Below, piece by piece: positions 1 to 5,871 of a stretch of DNA of 8,971 nt. The DNA lies in assembly GCA_020345785.1 (NCBI GenBank), contig CP070771.1, forward strand, positions 3,523,214 through 3,532,184, read 5' to 3'. The notes beneath the pieces are model-generated. The model saw only the letters and a list, made by a program, of their open reading frames with translations. It was not told the origin of the DNA and ran no database searches. Numbering within the stretch: the stretch's first letter is position 1; each line of letters opens with the position of its first letter. The stretch comes from Desulfobacterales bacterium (GTDB lineage Bacteria > Desulfobacterota > Desulfobacteria > Desulfobacterales > JAFDCJ01). A program made the translations under genes and the position numbers.

Positions 1-123
1 GGGACTGAGCGCCACGCAGCGTGCACACTGGCGCTGAGCGTAGCGAAACAATCCTTCGAAATTCTGCGACTCGCTGTTCCTTTCAGGGGAAGTTTTCTAT
101 AAACTCGACCTGCTCCCGTCATT
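1..123. other. Intergenic edge with inverted and direct repeats; no dctM start
   Basis: The first 45 bases are dense in small symmetries. AGCGCCA (8-14) pairs with TGGCGCT (29-35), CACGC-A-GCGTG is palindromic at 13-23, and CTGAGCG occurs at 5-11 and again at 34-40. This looks like a structured intergenic repeat rather than coding DNA. On the minus strand a frame starting with ATG just after the dctQ stop stays open to the edge. Its product is short, basic and polar and does not resemble the hydrophobic start of DctM, so I do not call a gene. There is no clear GC-stem plus T-run terminator for dctQ here; AGTTT/AAACT near 91-105 is the only weak stem. Confidence 0.45.
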
Positions 124-615
124 TCAGTGTTTAGTGGTCACCGTTTGATATATAAATCCAATCGTATGCAGCAACATAAGGGCGGCGCCAACCGGTACGG
201 CCAAATAGGGAACGGACATCGACACGCGCAATGCAGGGCTGATCTGGGCCCGCGTGATCGCCACAAGTTGGATCCCACCCCATAAAATGACCGTTAAAAT
301 GACAGCCACCGATATCAGGGCAACAATTGTAAACACCCGACGCAGCGCCGGTGGCATGCGCTCCACTATGATGGTCACGGCAATGTGCTGGCCGCGTTTG
401 ACAGCCACGGCCGATCCTAAAAGTGAGGACCACACCAGACAGTAGCGGGCAAATTCCTCGGTCCAGAACAGGGGGAAATTAAGAAGGTAACGAAAGATAA
501 CCTGCAGAAAAACAACTACCGCCATCGCCGAAAGCACGGTGACAAGAATAACTTCAGTCATGCGGTTCAGGAAATCGCTTATTCGCTGCAAGGTGTTAGC
601 CATAATCTGCATCAT
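124..615 (-). CDS. dctQ: TRAP transporter small permease (DctQ family)
   Basis: This is the small membrane subunit of a tripartite ATP-independent periplasmic (TRAP) transporter, which sits in the inner membrane with the large permease DctM. The 163-residue protein has four hydrophobic segments (about 22-41, 53-72, 93-117 and 134-157), the normal DctQ topology and size. It carries the family-type stretch FRYLLNFPLFWTEEFARY (41-58) followed by a hydrophobic run and VKRGQHI (72-78). I place the start at 615 because GGAG lies nine bases upstream. The frame also has an ATG at 630, which would add MELES, and another at 603. The gene lies downstream of dctP on the same strand, separated by a GC-rich hairpin and a 113-bp inverted-repeat element whose end overlaps the possible start sites. 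No DctM follows within the window. Family assignment is firm; substrate is unknown. Confidence 0.9.
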   Translation of the reverse strand: MMQIMANTLQRISDFLNRMTEVILVTVLSAMAVVVFLQVIFRYLLNFPLFWTEEFARYCLVWSSLLGSAVAVKRGQHIAVTIIVERMPPALRRVFTIVALISVAVILTVILWGGIQLVAITRAQISPALRVSMSVPYLAVPVGAALMLLHTIGFIYQTVTTKH

Positions 616-624
616 CGACTCTAA

Positions 625-737
625 CTCCATTCATAAGCCACCGGCTGTGGCGGTGAGAACTGAAAGGTTTTACCGTTGCGGCGAGCTTATTTTTCGGTGG
701 TCCAAACTTAAAAGATGCCGCTGGATTATGAATGGAG
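625..737. repeat. TIR-bounded repeat element, copy 1
   Basis: This 113-bp element is bounded by CTCCATTCATAAGCCACCGGC on the left and, as its complement, on the right; the 21-bp arms match at 19 positions. It shares blocks with the copy at 4390-4506 in the same order and orientation: the left arm, GGCTGTG, AAAGGTTTTACC, CGGCG, TGGTCCAAACTTAA, GATGCCG and TTATGAATGGAGAT. No transposase is encoded and no target-site duplication is obvious, although both copies are preceded by TAA. It lies between dctP and dctQ. Read along the minus strand, its terminal ATGGAG supplies either the dctQ start codon or its Shine-Dalgarno. It resembles MITE or ERIC-like intergenic repeats in design, but I do not recognise the family. 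Confidence 0.85.
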
Positions 738-747
738 ATCAGGAAAA

Positions 748-791
748 CACACTGTGTGACACCGGGCGAAGACCCCGCCGGCGGCGGGGCC
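748..791 (-). terminator. Stable GC hairpin between dctP and dctQ (attenuating or mRNA-protecting structure)
   Basis: CCCCGCC (773-779) and GGCGGGG (783-789) form a perfect seven-pair stem with a GGC loop just after the dctP stop codon. Further along the minus strand, a CACAC-A-GTGTG palindrome (748-758) is followed by TTTT. The GC stem itself lacks an immediate T-run, so it may stabilise the dctP transcript 3' end rather than terminate. Such hairpins are common after binding-protein genes and keep binding-protein levels above permease levels; that role here is inferred. Confidence 0.55.
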
Positions 792-807
792 TCTGGGTGT
801 GGATCCT

Positions 808-1794
808 TTACTTTGTGGCCCTGATCTGCTCAAGCACCGTCTGCCAGCCCGGATACTTTTTACCGAACTGGTCATAGACCGGTGCCATGGCCTCGACAAA
901 AACGGCTTTATCCACTTCACTGACAACCATTCCCTGTTCCTTGAGAGCTGCGAGCTGCTTGGCTTCATTATCGCGGATGAGTTTGCGTTCGTAGGCGGCA
1001 GCTTTCAGGGCGGCGTCCAGCACTGCCTGTTGATGCTGGGGTTTCAGCGCGTTGAATTTTTTAAGACTCATCGACAAAGGCGCCGGGGAATAGAAATGAC
1101 CGGTCAAACTCAGATACCTCTGGACCTCGCTGAGTTTGAAGGCAAAGACGATGGCCACCGGATTCTCCTGTCCGTCAATCACGCCGGTTTGCAGGGAAGT
1201 GTAGACTTCACCCCAGCTCATCGGCACCGCCTGAGCACCCAGCTGACGAACCGAGGCCAAATGAACCGGATTCTCCATGGTTCGAAATTTAAGGCCTTGG
1301 AAATCTTCCGGCTTCGTCAGTGAGCGCTTGGAATTGGTAAAGTTGCGAAAACCGTTTTCAAAAAATGCCAATCCTTTGATGTTGGCTTTTTCGAGCCCGT
1401 CCAGCAGACTGCGTCCGACGGGACCATCCAGGACTTTGTCCACATGTTCATTACTGGTGAAAAGAAAAGGCAGATCAACAACGCCCATGTCTTCGCTGAA
1501 ATTAGACACCGGTCCGGTCGCCGTCACCGCCAAATCGATGGTGCCTAACTGCAGACCTTCCAACAATTCGCGTTCGCCCTTGCCGAGTTGGCCGCCACCA
1601 TAGACTTTGATGACCACCTCACCGTTGGTCCCTTCTTCGACCAGGCGAGCGAACTCCTGGGCACCCCTGGTGTAAGCATGATGGTCGGGTGTCACCGTTG
1701 CCAATTTCAGCGTCGTTTTAGCCTGGGCCGGAAGGAAGGTTAGCAGTGCGATCAAAGCGGCCAAAACAAACGGGCTAAACTTGAAGCGTTTCAT
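808..1794 (-). CDS. dctP: TRAP transporter solute-binding protein (DctP family)
   Basis: This is the periplasmic substrate-capturing subunit of a TRAP transporter, delivering small organic anions to DctQM. The 328-residue product has a classic Sec signal peptide: MKRFKF, a hydrophobic core, and likely cleavage after AQA at residue 25. The mature part shows DctP hallmarks: LATVTPDHHAYTRGAQEFARLV near the start, YGGGQLGKGERELLEGLQLG (65-84), the GLKFRTMEN motif (167-175) with Arg171 as the probable carboxylate-pairing arginine, and SWGEVYTSLQTGVIDGQENP (193-212). I chose the start at 1794 because AAAAGGAGG lies just upstream; an in-frame ATG at 1836 would add 14 polar residues before the signal peptide and has no such support. 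It is the first gene of the minus-strand transport operon and is divergent from the GntR regulator. Family is certain; the ligand (a dicarboxylate, keto acid, amino-acid derivative or similar) cannot be fixed from sequence. Confidence 0.95.
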   Translation of the reverse strand: MKRFKFSPFVLAALIALLTFLPAQAKTTLKLATVTPDHHAYTRGAQEFARLVEEGTNGEVVIKVYGGGQLGKGERELLEGLQLGTIDLAVTATGPVSNFSEDMGVVDLPFLFTSNEHVDKVLDGPVGRSLLDGLEKANIKGLAFFENGFRNFTNSKRSLTKPEDFQGLKFRTMENPVHLASVRQLGAQAVPMSWGEVYTSLQTGVIDGQENPVAIVFAFKLSEVQRYLSLTGHFYSPAPLSMSLKKFNALKPQHQQAVLDAALKAAAYERKLIRDNEAKQLAALKEQGMVVSEVDKAVFVEAMAPVYDQFGKKYPGWQTVLEQIRATK

Positions 1795-1808
1795 GGTGGT
1801 TCCTCCTT
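1795..1808 (-). promoter_or_regulatory. Strong Shine-Dalgarno fixing the dctP start
   Basis: Read on the minus strand, AAAAGGAGG is followed by AACCACC and then ATG at 1794. This near-perfect anti-16S match at normal spacing selects the start at 1794 over the in-frame ATG at 1836. Confidence 0.8.
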
Positions 1809-1855
1809 TTGGTTGGTGGGTTGATCGGAGTGACAAAAATGTGAAGCGTTTGAAA

Positions 1856-1907
1856 GGTGAATTGCACCGTCTAATAGAAAAAATACAGATGCATTTCGCC
1901 CTATCAA
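1856..1907 (-). promoter_or_regulatory. Possible dctP promoter with a small operator-like palindrome
   Basis: On the minus strand, TTGATA (1907-1902) and TATTTT (1885-1880) are 16 bases apart and make a passable sigma70-like promoter about 90 bases before dctP. Just downstream of it is GGTG-AATTG-CACC (1856-1868), a short dyad of the size bound by GntR-type dimers. Both matches are weak and could be chance in AT-rich DNA. Confidence 0.3.
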
Positions 1908-2028
1908 ATCAGAGACTAATTAATCCGCCCTGAAAAATAAACGAACCGGTGAAATTAAACCGATTTGGCATCTAAAATCTGTTTAATATAATTTGAAACT
2001 GCCTCGGGCGGATTAATTAGCAAATGCA
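1890..2028. repeat. Long nested inverted repeat in the dctP/gntR intergenic region
   Basis: CTAATTAATCCGCCC (1916-1930) and GGGCGGATTAATTAG (2006-2020) are perfect 15-bp complements separated by 75 bases. Inside them ATTAAAC-C-GATTT (1954-1966) pairs with AAATC-T-GTTTAAT (1975-1987): 12 of 13 positions, with an 8-base loop. Outside them TGCATTT (1890-1896) matches AAATGCA (2022-2028). The whole could form a cruciform or a long RNA hairpin, or be the remnant of a small mobile repeat. It has no sequence similarity I can see to the 625-737/4390-4506 element. Confidence 0.7.
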
Positions 2029-2128
2029 CTTTTCGATTTAATATAAAAGTAGCCGTATAAAAGTCAAGGGAAGATAGTTTAAATGATTGGGCGAAGCCGG
2101 TCCTTTGAATGTCCGTGTGATGTTTTCG

Positions 2129-2166
2129 CAAAATTTTGTTGACATGCACTAAAAAAATCATTTAAA
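2129..2166 (+). promoter_or_regulatory. Probable sigma70 promoter of the GntR gene
   Basis: A consensus -35 TTGACA (2139-2144) is followed after 16 bases by TTTAAA (2161-2166), a four-of-six -10. The perfect palindrome CAAAATTTTG (2129-2138) abuts the -35. Transcription would start near 2173, inside the AGTTTAACT repeats, leaving a leader of about 110 bases before the regulator gene. Confidence 0.5.
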
Positions 2167-2171
2167 AGGTC

Positions 2172-2200
2172 AAACAGTTTAACTGTTTATTAGTTTAACT
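2172..2200. promoter_or_regulatory. Tandem palindromes, candidate operator of the GntR regulator
   Basis: AAACAGTT-T-AACTGTTT (2172-2188) is a perfect dyad with 8-bp arms. Its core AGTTTAACT (2176-2184), itself palindromic, recurs at 2192-2200, sixteen bases on. A near copy AGTTTAAAT is at 2076-2084, exactly 100 bases upstream of the first. The pair sits at the predicted transcription start of the downstream regulator, the usual place for an autorepressor site. GntR binding is inferred; the palindromes are directly visible. Confidence 0.5.
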
Positions 2201-2280
2201 TTTATATTTTTTGATGCCATGCGATCGCTGAACCATCAAACGTTACTCAATTTTCAAAATACACTTTCATAGGGATAAAT

Positions 2281-3009
2281 ATGCAACTTAAATTTGAAAA
2301 AATGAAACCGAGTCGATCTTTCCAACATGTTGCCGATCAAATCCAGGCGGCCATTCTCGATGGCAGTCTCAAGTCCGGAGACAAGCTTCCCGCCGAGATG
2401 AAATTAAAAGATATGTTTGACACCAGCCGAGGCACCATCCGCGAAGCCCTGCGGGTTCTTGAGCAAAAAGGTTTGATCAACATTAAAACTGGAGTCAGCG
2501 GCGGTGCCATCGTCAAGGAAATCAGTACGCAGCCGATAACCGAAGGCCTTGATCTTTTAATGCAGTACCAAAAGGTTTCGGTAGAGCATCTCTCTGAATT
2601 TCGCCACGAGATCGAGGGTACGGTCACCGCATTGGCGGCCGAAAGGGCCACTAAAAAAGATATTCAAAGGCTGAAAAAAATTCTGGCAGAAGCCCGCAAG
2701 CAGCTTGAAAAGGGAATCAACGGCCGTAATGATTTTTTTAGAACAGATGTCAAGCTGCATATCGAACTGGCTAAAATCGCAAAAAACCCCATTTTCGAAG
2801 CGGTTCTTCAAATGGTCCATGAAAACATTCTCGGACGGTGGCTCAAGTTCTCTCCGACCGATGAAAATGTTTTCCAAGAAAATTACGAAGATCTCTGTGA
2901 CATTGTGGCCGCCGTGGAGCGTGGAGAATCCAACAAGGCCCGTGTTTTAGCCCATGACCATGTCAGCCGATTTTACCGCTATATGGAGCGAGGCAAAGGA
3001 AAGGTTTAA
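2281..3009 (+). CDS. GntR family transcriptional regulator, FadR-type with FCD domain
   Basis: This is a DNA-binding regulator of the GntR superfamily, FadR-like branch, 242 residues. The N-terminal winged helix-turn-helix spans about 12-80, with typical text: VADQIQAAILDGSLKSGDKLPAE (17-39), then SRGTIREALRVLEQKGLI (49-66) as the recognition helix and wing. The C-terminal all-helical FCD ligand domain spans about 103-232. In it Asp156 and His160 (DVKLH) and a histidine in AHDH (225/227) fit the metal-ligand pattern. The usual middle histidine is absent around EDLCDIVAAV (203-212), so metal binding may be altered or lost. AGGG lies six bases before the ATG. The gene is divergent from dctP and upstream of rocD, so it probably controls one or both in response to a small carboxylate. 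FCD effectors vary widely, so no gene symbol is given. Confidence 0.93.
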   Translation: MQLKFEKMKPSRSFQHVADQIQAAILDGSLKSGDKLPAEMKLKDMFDTSRGTIREALRVLEQKGLINIKTGVSGGAIVKEISTQPITEGLDLLMQYQKVSVEHLSEFRHEIEGTVTALAAERATKKDIQRLKKILAEARKQLEKGINGRNDFFRTDVKLHIELAKIAKNPIFEAVLQMVHENILGRWLKFSPTDENVFQENYEDLCDIVAAVERGESNKARVLAHDHVSRFYRYMERGKGKV

Positions 3010-3028
3010 AAGCAGTAAAGAATTCTGT

Positions 3029-3080
3029 CTCCGCTTCCGGCCCGCAGGGCTCACAACAGCGCGGAGGGATGGCCGGGTTT
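3029..3080 (+). promoter_or_regulatory. Interlocking hairpins between the GntR gene and rocD (attenuator-like)
   Basis: Two stems cannot both form simply. CTCCGC (3029-3034) pairs with GCGGAG (3061-3066) and encloses the small hairpin GCCC-GCA-GGGC (3040-3050). CCGGCC (3037-3042) pairs with GGCCGG (3071-3076) and is followed by GTTTTAAAAG, a weak terminator-like tail. The arms interleave, so they form either a pseudoknot or alternative folds. This may tune read-through into the aminotransferase gene; function is inferred. Confidence 0.35.
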
Positions 3081-3113
3081 TAAAAGCTATCATCTATTAC
3101 CGAGGCGATAAGA

Positions 3114-4313
3114 ATGGATTCCTGTGAATATATTAGAATCGAGGAGCAATATGGCGCCCACAATTACCGGCCTTTGGATGTCGTATTAAGCCGCGGTCAG
3201 GGTGTCTGGGTCTGGGATGTGGACGGCAACAAATATCTGGATTGCCTGTCTGCCTATTCCGCAGTTAACCAGGGACATTGCCATCCAAAAATCATGCAGG
3301 CATTTATGGATCAGGCTCGGAAGCTGACCCTGACATCACGGGCGTTTCGTAATGATCAACTCTGCCTCCTTTATAAGGAGGTTTGCGACCTGACCCGCTC
3401 CCATAAGATGCTGCCGATGAACAGCGGCGCCGAGGCTGTGGAGACTGCCCTCAAAACGGTGCGTAAGTGGGGCTATACTGTGAAAGGCGTTCCAGAGGAT
3501 CAGGCTGAAATCATTGTGTGTGAAAACAATTTTCATGGCCGGACCATCTCCATCGTCAGCTTCAGTACGGATTCGAATTCGCGCAGCGGGTTCGGTCCCT
3601 TCACACCGGGGTTCAAGGTGATTCCTTTCGGTAATTTACAGGCCCTTGAAGAGGCGATAACGCCCAACACCGTCGCTTTCCTTGTGGAACCGATTCAAGG
3701 AGAGGCCGGGGTGATCATCCCCCCTGCCGGGTACCTCAAGCAGGCCAGAGATATTTGTTTAACGCACCGTGTTATCCTGGTCCTGGATGAAATCCAAACC
3801 GGTTTAGGGCGCACCGGCAAACTGCTGGCAGAGGAGCATGAGGGGATTGAGGCGGATTTGACATGCATCGGCAAAGCCCTTTCCGGCGGCTTTTATCCGG
3901 TGTCCGCTGTTTTATCCAATACCGAAGTCATGAACGTCCTGCAGCCCGGCGAACACGGTTCGACCTTCGGCGGAAATCCGCTGGCATGCGCGATTGCCCG
4001 CGCAGCTTTGAAGGTGCTGGTGGAAGAGGGACTCATCGAAAACTCGGCATCAATGGGCGCCTATTTTTTGGAAGGTCTTCGACAGATTTCAAATCCTCAG
4101 GTCAGGGAGGTACGGGGAAAGGGTTTGATGATTGGTCTGGAATTTTATCCGGAAGCCGGCGGCGCCAGACAATACTGCGAAAAACTAAAAGAAAATGGGT
4201 TGCTGTGCAAGGAAACCCATGAGCATATCATTCGCTTCGCGCCGCCTTTGGTCATTACCAAGGAACAGGTCGATTGGGCCTTGGAAAAAATTTACAACGC
4301 AATTAATGCCTAA
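3114..4313 (+). CDS. rocD: Ornithine aminotransferase (ornithine--oxo-acid transaminase)
   Basis: This is a PLP-dependent class III aminotransferase of 399 residues, the normal length for bacterial OAT (EC 2.6.1.13). It converts L-ornithine and 2-oxoglutarate into glutamate-5-semialdehyde and glutamate, linking arginine/ornithine breakdown to proline and glutamate. Diagnostic stretches run in order: [16 protein letters not shown] (13-28), [14 protein letters not shown] (45-58), [12 protein letters not shown] (103-114) for cofactor phosphate binding, ENNFHGRT (137-144), EPIQGEAGV (192-200), [13 protein letters not shown] (224-236) with the PLP-contacting Asp225, and GKALSGG with Schiff-base Lys254. 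[13 protein letters not shown] (281-293) and the late segment [20 protein letters not shown] are OAT-specific in style. The start follows GAGGCGATAAG. It lies 104 bases after the regulator gene on the same strand. A related omega-aminotransferase specificity is possible but less likely given how closely the motifs match OAT. Confidence 0.92.
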   Translation: MDSCEYIRIEEQYGAHNYRPLDVVLSRGQGVWVWDVDGNKYLDCLSAYSAVNQGHCHPKIMQAFMDQARKLTLTSRAFRNDQLCLLYKEVCDLTRSHKMLPMNSGAEAVETALKTVRKWGYTVKGVPEDQAEIIVCENNFHGRTISIVSFSTDSNSRSGFGPFTPGFKVIPFGNLQALEEAITPNTVAFLVEPIQGEAGVIIPPAGYLKQARDICLTHRVILVLDEIQTGLGRTGKLLAEEHEGIEADLTCIGKALSGGFYPVSAVLSNTEVMNVLQPGEHGSTFGGNPLACAIARAALKVLVEEGLIENSASMGAYFLEGLRQISNPQVREVRGKGLMIGLEFYPEAGGARQYCEKLKENGLLCKETHEHIIRFAPPLVITKEQVDWALEKIYNAINA

Positions 4314-4389
4314 AAGGTGATTAAATTGGCTCCGTTACCGGTTCTGGTGGTAAAACCGTTTGAGAAGACGTTTGACGCTTGAAATGTAA
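4314..4389. other. Short intergenic stretch after rocD
   Basis: This holds no gene. CGGTT (4339-4343) can pair with AACCG (4354-4358) and is followed by TTTG, at best a weak terminator. GGTAAAACC (4349-4357) is the exact complement of GGTTTTACC inside the repeat element just downstream (4435-4443), which could allow a long-range stem. I see no convincing promoter. Confidence 0.3.
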
Positions 4390-4506
4390 CTCCATTCATA
4401 AGCCACCCCGACCTATCGGGCTGTGAATTGAAAAGGTTTTACCATTACGGCGGATGCATGTTTCGATGGTCCAAACTTAACCGATGCCGGTGGCTTATGA
4501 ATGGAG
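4390..4506. repeat. TIR-bounded repeat element, copy 2
   Basis: This is the second, better-preserved copy of the 625-737 element. Its 117 bp are bounded by a perfect 18-bp inverted repeat (CTCCATTCATAAGCCACC at 4390-4407, complement at 4489-4506). Compared with copy 1 it carries an extra small hairpin, CCCGA-CCTA-TCGGG (4407-4420), next to the left arm and lacks a GCGGTG-like segment. In the core, ACCAT (4441-4445) pairs with ATGGT (4466-4470). The equivalent positions in copy 1 (ACCGT 672-676, GTGGT 697-701) still pair through G-T wobbles. An open frame runs through it into the binding-protein gene but is not its coding start. Confidence 0.88.
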
Positions 4507-4559
4507 ATTGCAACGAAAAATCGGACGGGACATATAACATTTTGAAAGGAGGATACGCT

Positions 4560-5855
4560 ATGAAGAAACGAAAGGGTCTGATCCTAGTGTTTGTTTTAAT
4601 TGTTTTCGTTTCCGCGAATGCACTGGGTCAGGTGCTGGATGTCGGCACTTTATTTCCCGTCACCGGTGCTTTGAAGGAATCGGGGCCCCATGTTCGCAAC
4701 GGCGTGATTTTGGCTGCCAAACAGATGGCCGCGGCCGGATTCGATGTCTCCCTCAGCCATGCGGACAGCCAAACATCCGCCCCTGCCGCGATCGAGGCTG
4801 CTGAAAAGCTCGTCAAAGAAGATAAGGTGACTGCGATCATAGGGGCGGAAGCCAGCGGTGTGACAGCGGCTGTCGCTGAAATGGTGGCGGATCCAGGCGA
4901 TGTCCTGATGGTGTCGCATGCTTCCACCTCGCCCTTCCTGACCAATCTGGCCTCCGACAAGGATAAAGATCTGCTTTTCCGCACGTGTCCCTCGGACGCG
5001 CTTCAGGGAGTCGTTTTGGGCAGACTCGCCGCCAGTCTCTACAAAACGGCTGCCGTCATGTACGTCAACAATCCGTATGGTCAGGGGCTCGCCGAACAGT
5101 TTAAAAAATCTTTTGAAAAACGAGGGGGCAGGGTCCTGGCAATGGTGCCGCACCACGAGGAGGTGTCATCCTCTTATGCCGCCGAGCTCAAGACGGCGCT
5201 GGCCGCTGCCTATGTGCCGGCTCAGGTCCTGGAGACGGGTCAATCCAAGAAAATGCTTAAAAGGGCGTACCTCCCTCAAAAACCTGAGGTTCTCTGTGCC
5301 TTCAGCTACCCGGAGCACGCCATCGTTTATCTCCGGGAGGCCGTCGACCAAATGAATTACAGAAGTTTCCTGTTCTGTGACGGCACCAAGTCGATTGATA
5401 TTTTAAACGCCGTCGGCGCCGAGAATCTCGAAGGAATGATGGGCACGGCCCCCGGTACCGCGAGCGGTGAGCCGTACTTGGATTTTATTACCGACTTCAA
5501 AGCCGAATTCGGCAGCCTGCCGCCGCTGCCGTTTATCTCCAACGCCTATGATGCGATGGCCGTTATCGGCCTTGCCGCCTATGCCGTCAAGGTCAAAGGG
5601 CTGCCCTTGACGGGACCGAACCTGCGGGATCACCTCCGACTGGTAGCCAATCCTCCGGGCCATTTTATCAAGCCCGGAGAATTTGAAGCGGCTTTCGCGT
5701 TGTTGCGGCAGGGCAAGGACATCAATTATGAAGGCGCGTCCGGGGGATTGGATTTCGATGAAAACGGAGATGTGGAGGCACCCATTGAAGTCTGGCAGTA
5801 CGCCGACAAAAGAATCGTCACCTTTCGGATGGAATACCAGGTTCCAAAAGAATGA
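4560..5855 (+). CDS. LivK-like type-1 periplasmic solute-binding protein
   Basis: This is a secreted solute-binding protein of the Peripla_BP_6/ANF-receptor fold, the class that serves branched-chain amino acid, amide and urea ABC importers. The 431-residue product begins MKKRKG plus a hydrophobic core and a likely signal-peptidase site after ANALG (residue 23). Lobe 1 shows GTLFPVTGALKESGPHVRNG (29-48), AEKLVKEDKVTAIIGAEASG (81-100) and HASTSPFLTNL (120-130). The hinge and second lobe show LFRTCPSDALQG (139-150) and YVNNPYGQGLAEQFKKSFEKRGG (168-190), typical of the family. I chose 4560 because AAAGGAGG precedes it; the upstream in-frame ATG at 4428 would translate part of the repeat element and displace the signal peptide. 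No ABC permease or ATPase lies nearby; the next gene is an NhaC-type carrier. It could be an orphan receptor, use a transporter elsewhere, or serve the neighbour. Ligand unknown. Confidence 0.9.
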   Translation: MKKRKGLILVFVLIVFVSANALGQVLDVGTLFPVTGALKESGPHVRNGVILAAKQMAAAGFDVSLSHADSQTSAPAAIEAAEKLVKEDKVTAIIGAEASGVTAAVAEMVADPGDVLMVSHASTSPFLTNLASDKDKDLLFRTCPSDALQGVVLGRLAASLYKTAAVMYVNNPYGQGLAEQFKKSFEKRGGRVLAMVPHHEEVSSSYAAELKTALAAAYVPAQVLETGQSKKMLKRAYLPQKPEVLCAFSYPEHAIVYLREAVDQMNYRSFLFCDGTKSIDILNAVGAENLEGMMGTAPGTASGEPYLDFITDFKAEFGSLPPLPFISNAYDAMAVIGLAAYAVKVKGLPLTGPNLRDHLRLVANPPGHFIKPGEFEAAFALLRQGKDINYEGASGGLDFDENGDVEAPIEVWQYADKRIVTFRMEYQVPKE

Positions 5856-5871
5856 GAATCCGGATGCTTGC

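Noticed and set aside
1..118. Minus-strand open frame after dctQ running off the left edge, considered as dctM
   Set aside because: Its translation is short, basic and not hydrophobic, and the DNA is dense in inverted repeats.
799..1323. Long plus-strand frame inside dctP
   Set aside because: It lies wholly antisense to a well-supported DctP gene and shows no family motifs.
1795..1836. N-terminal extension of DctP to the ATG at 1836
   Set aside because: The 14 extra polar residues precede a complete signal peptide, and the strong Shine-Dalgarno points to 1794.
1782..1851. Direct repeat TGAAGCGTTT exactly 60 bases apart near the dctP start
   Set aside because: It is only 10 bp, and one copy is the dctP start codons themselves; chance or trivial duplication cannot be excluded.
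1955..2161. 68-codon minus-strand open frame in the AT-rich divergent region
   Set aside because: It lacks a Shine-Dalgarno, shows no recognisable motif, and overlaps the nested inverted repeat and the predicted GntR promoter; a chance frame is likelier.
625..4506. Repeat pair as a CRISPR array
   Set aside because: There are only two distant, 113-117 bp, internally symmetric copies, with no regular spacers and no cas genes.
4428..4559. N-terminal extension of the LivK-like protein to the ATG at 4428
   Set aside because: It translates the repeat element, would bury the signal peptide 44 residues in, and lacks the strong GGAGG present before 4560.
4650..5156. 168-codon minus-strand frame inside the binding-protein gene
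   Set aside because: It is antisense to a gene with clear family motifs; its composition looks like a reading-frame shadow.
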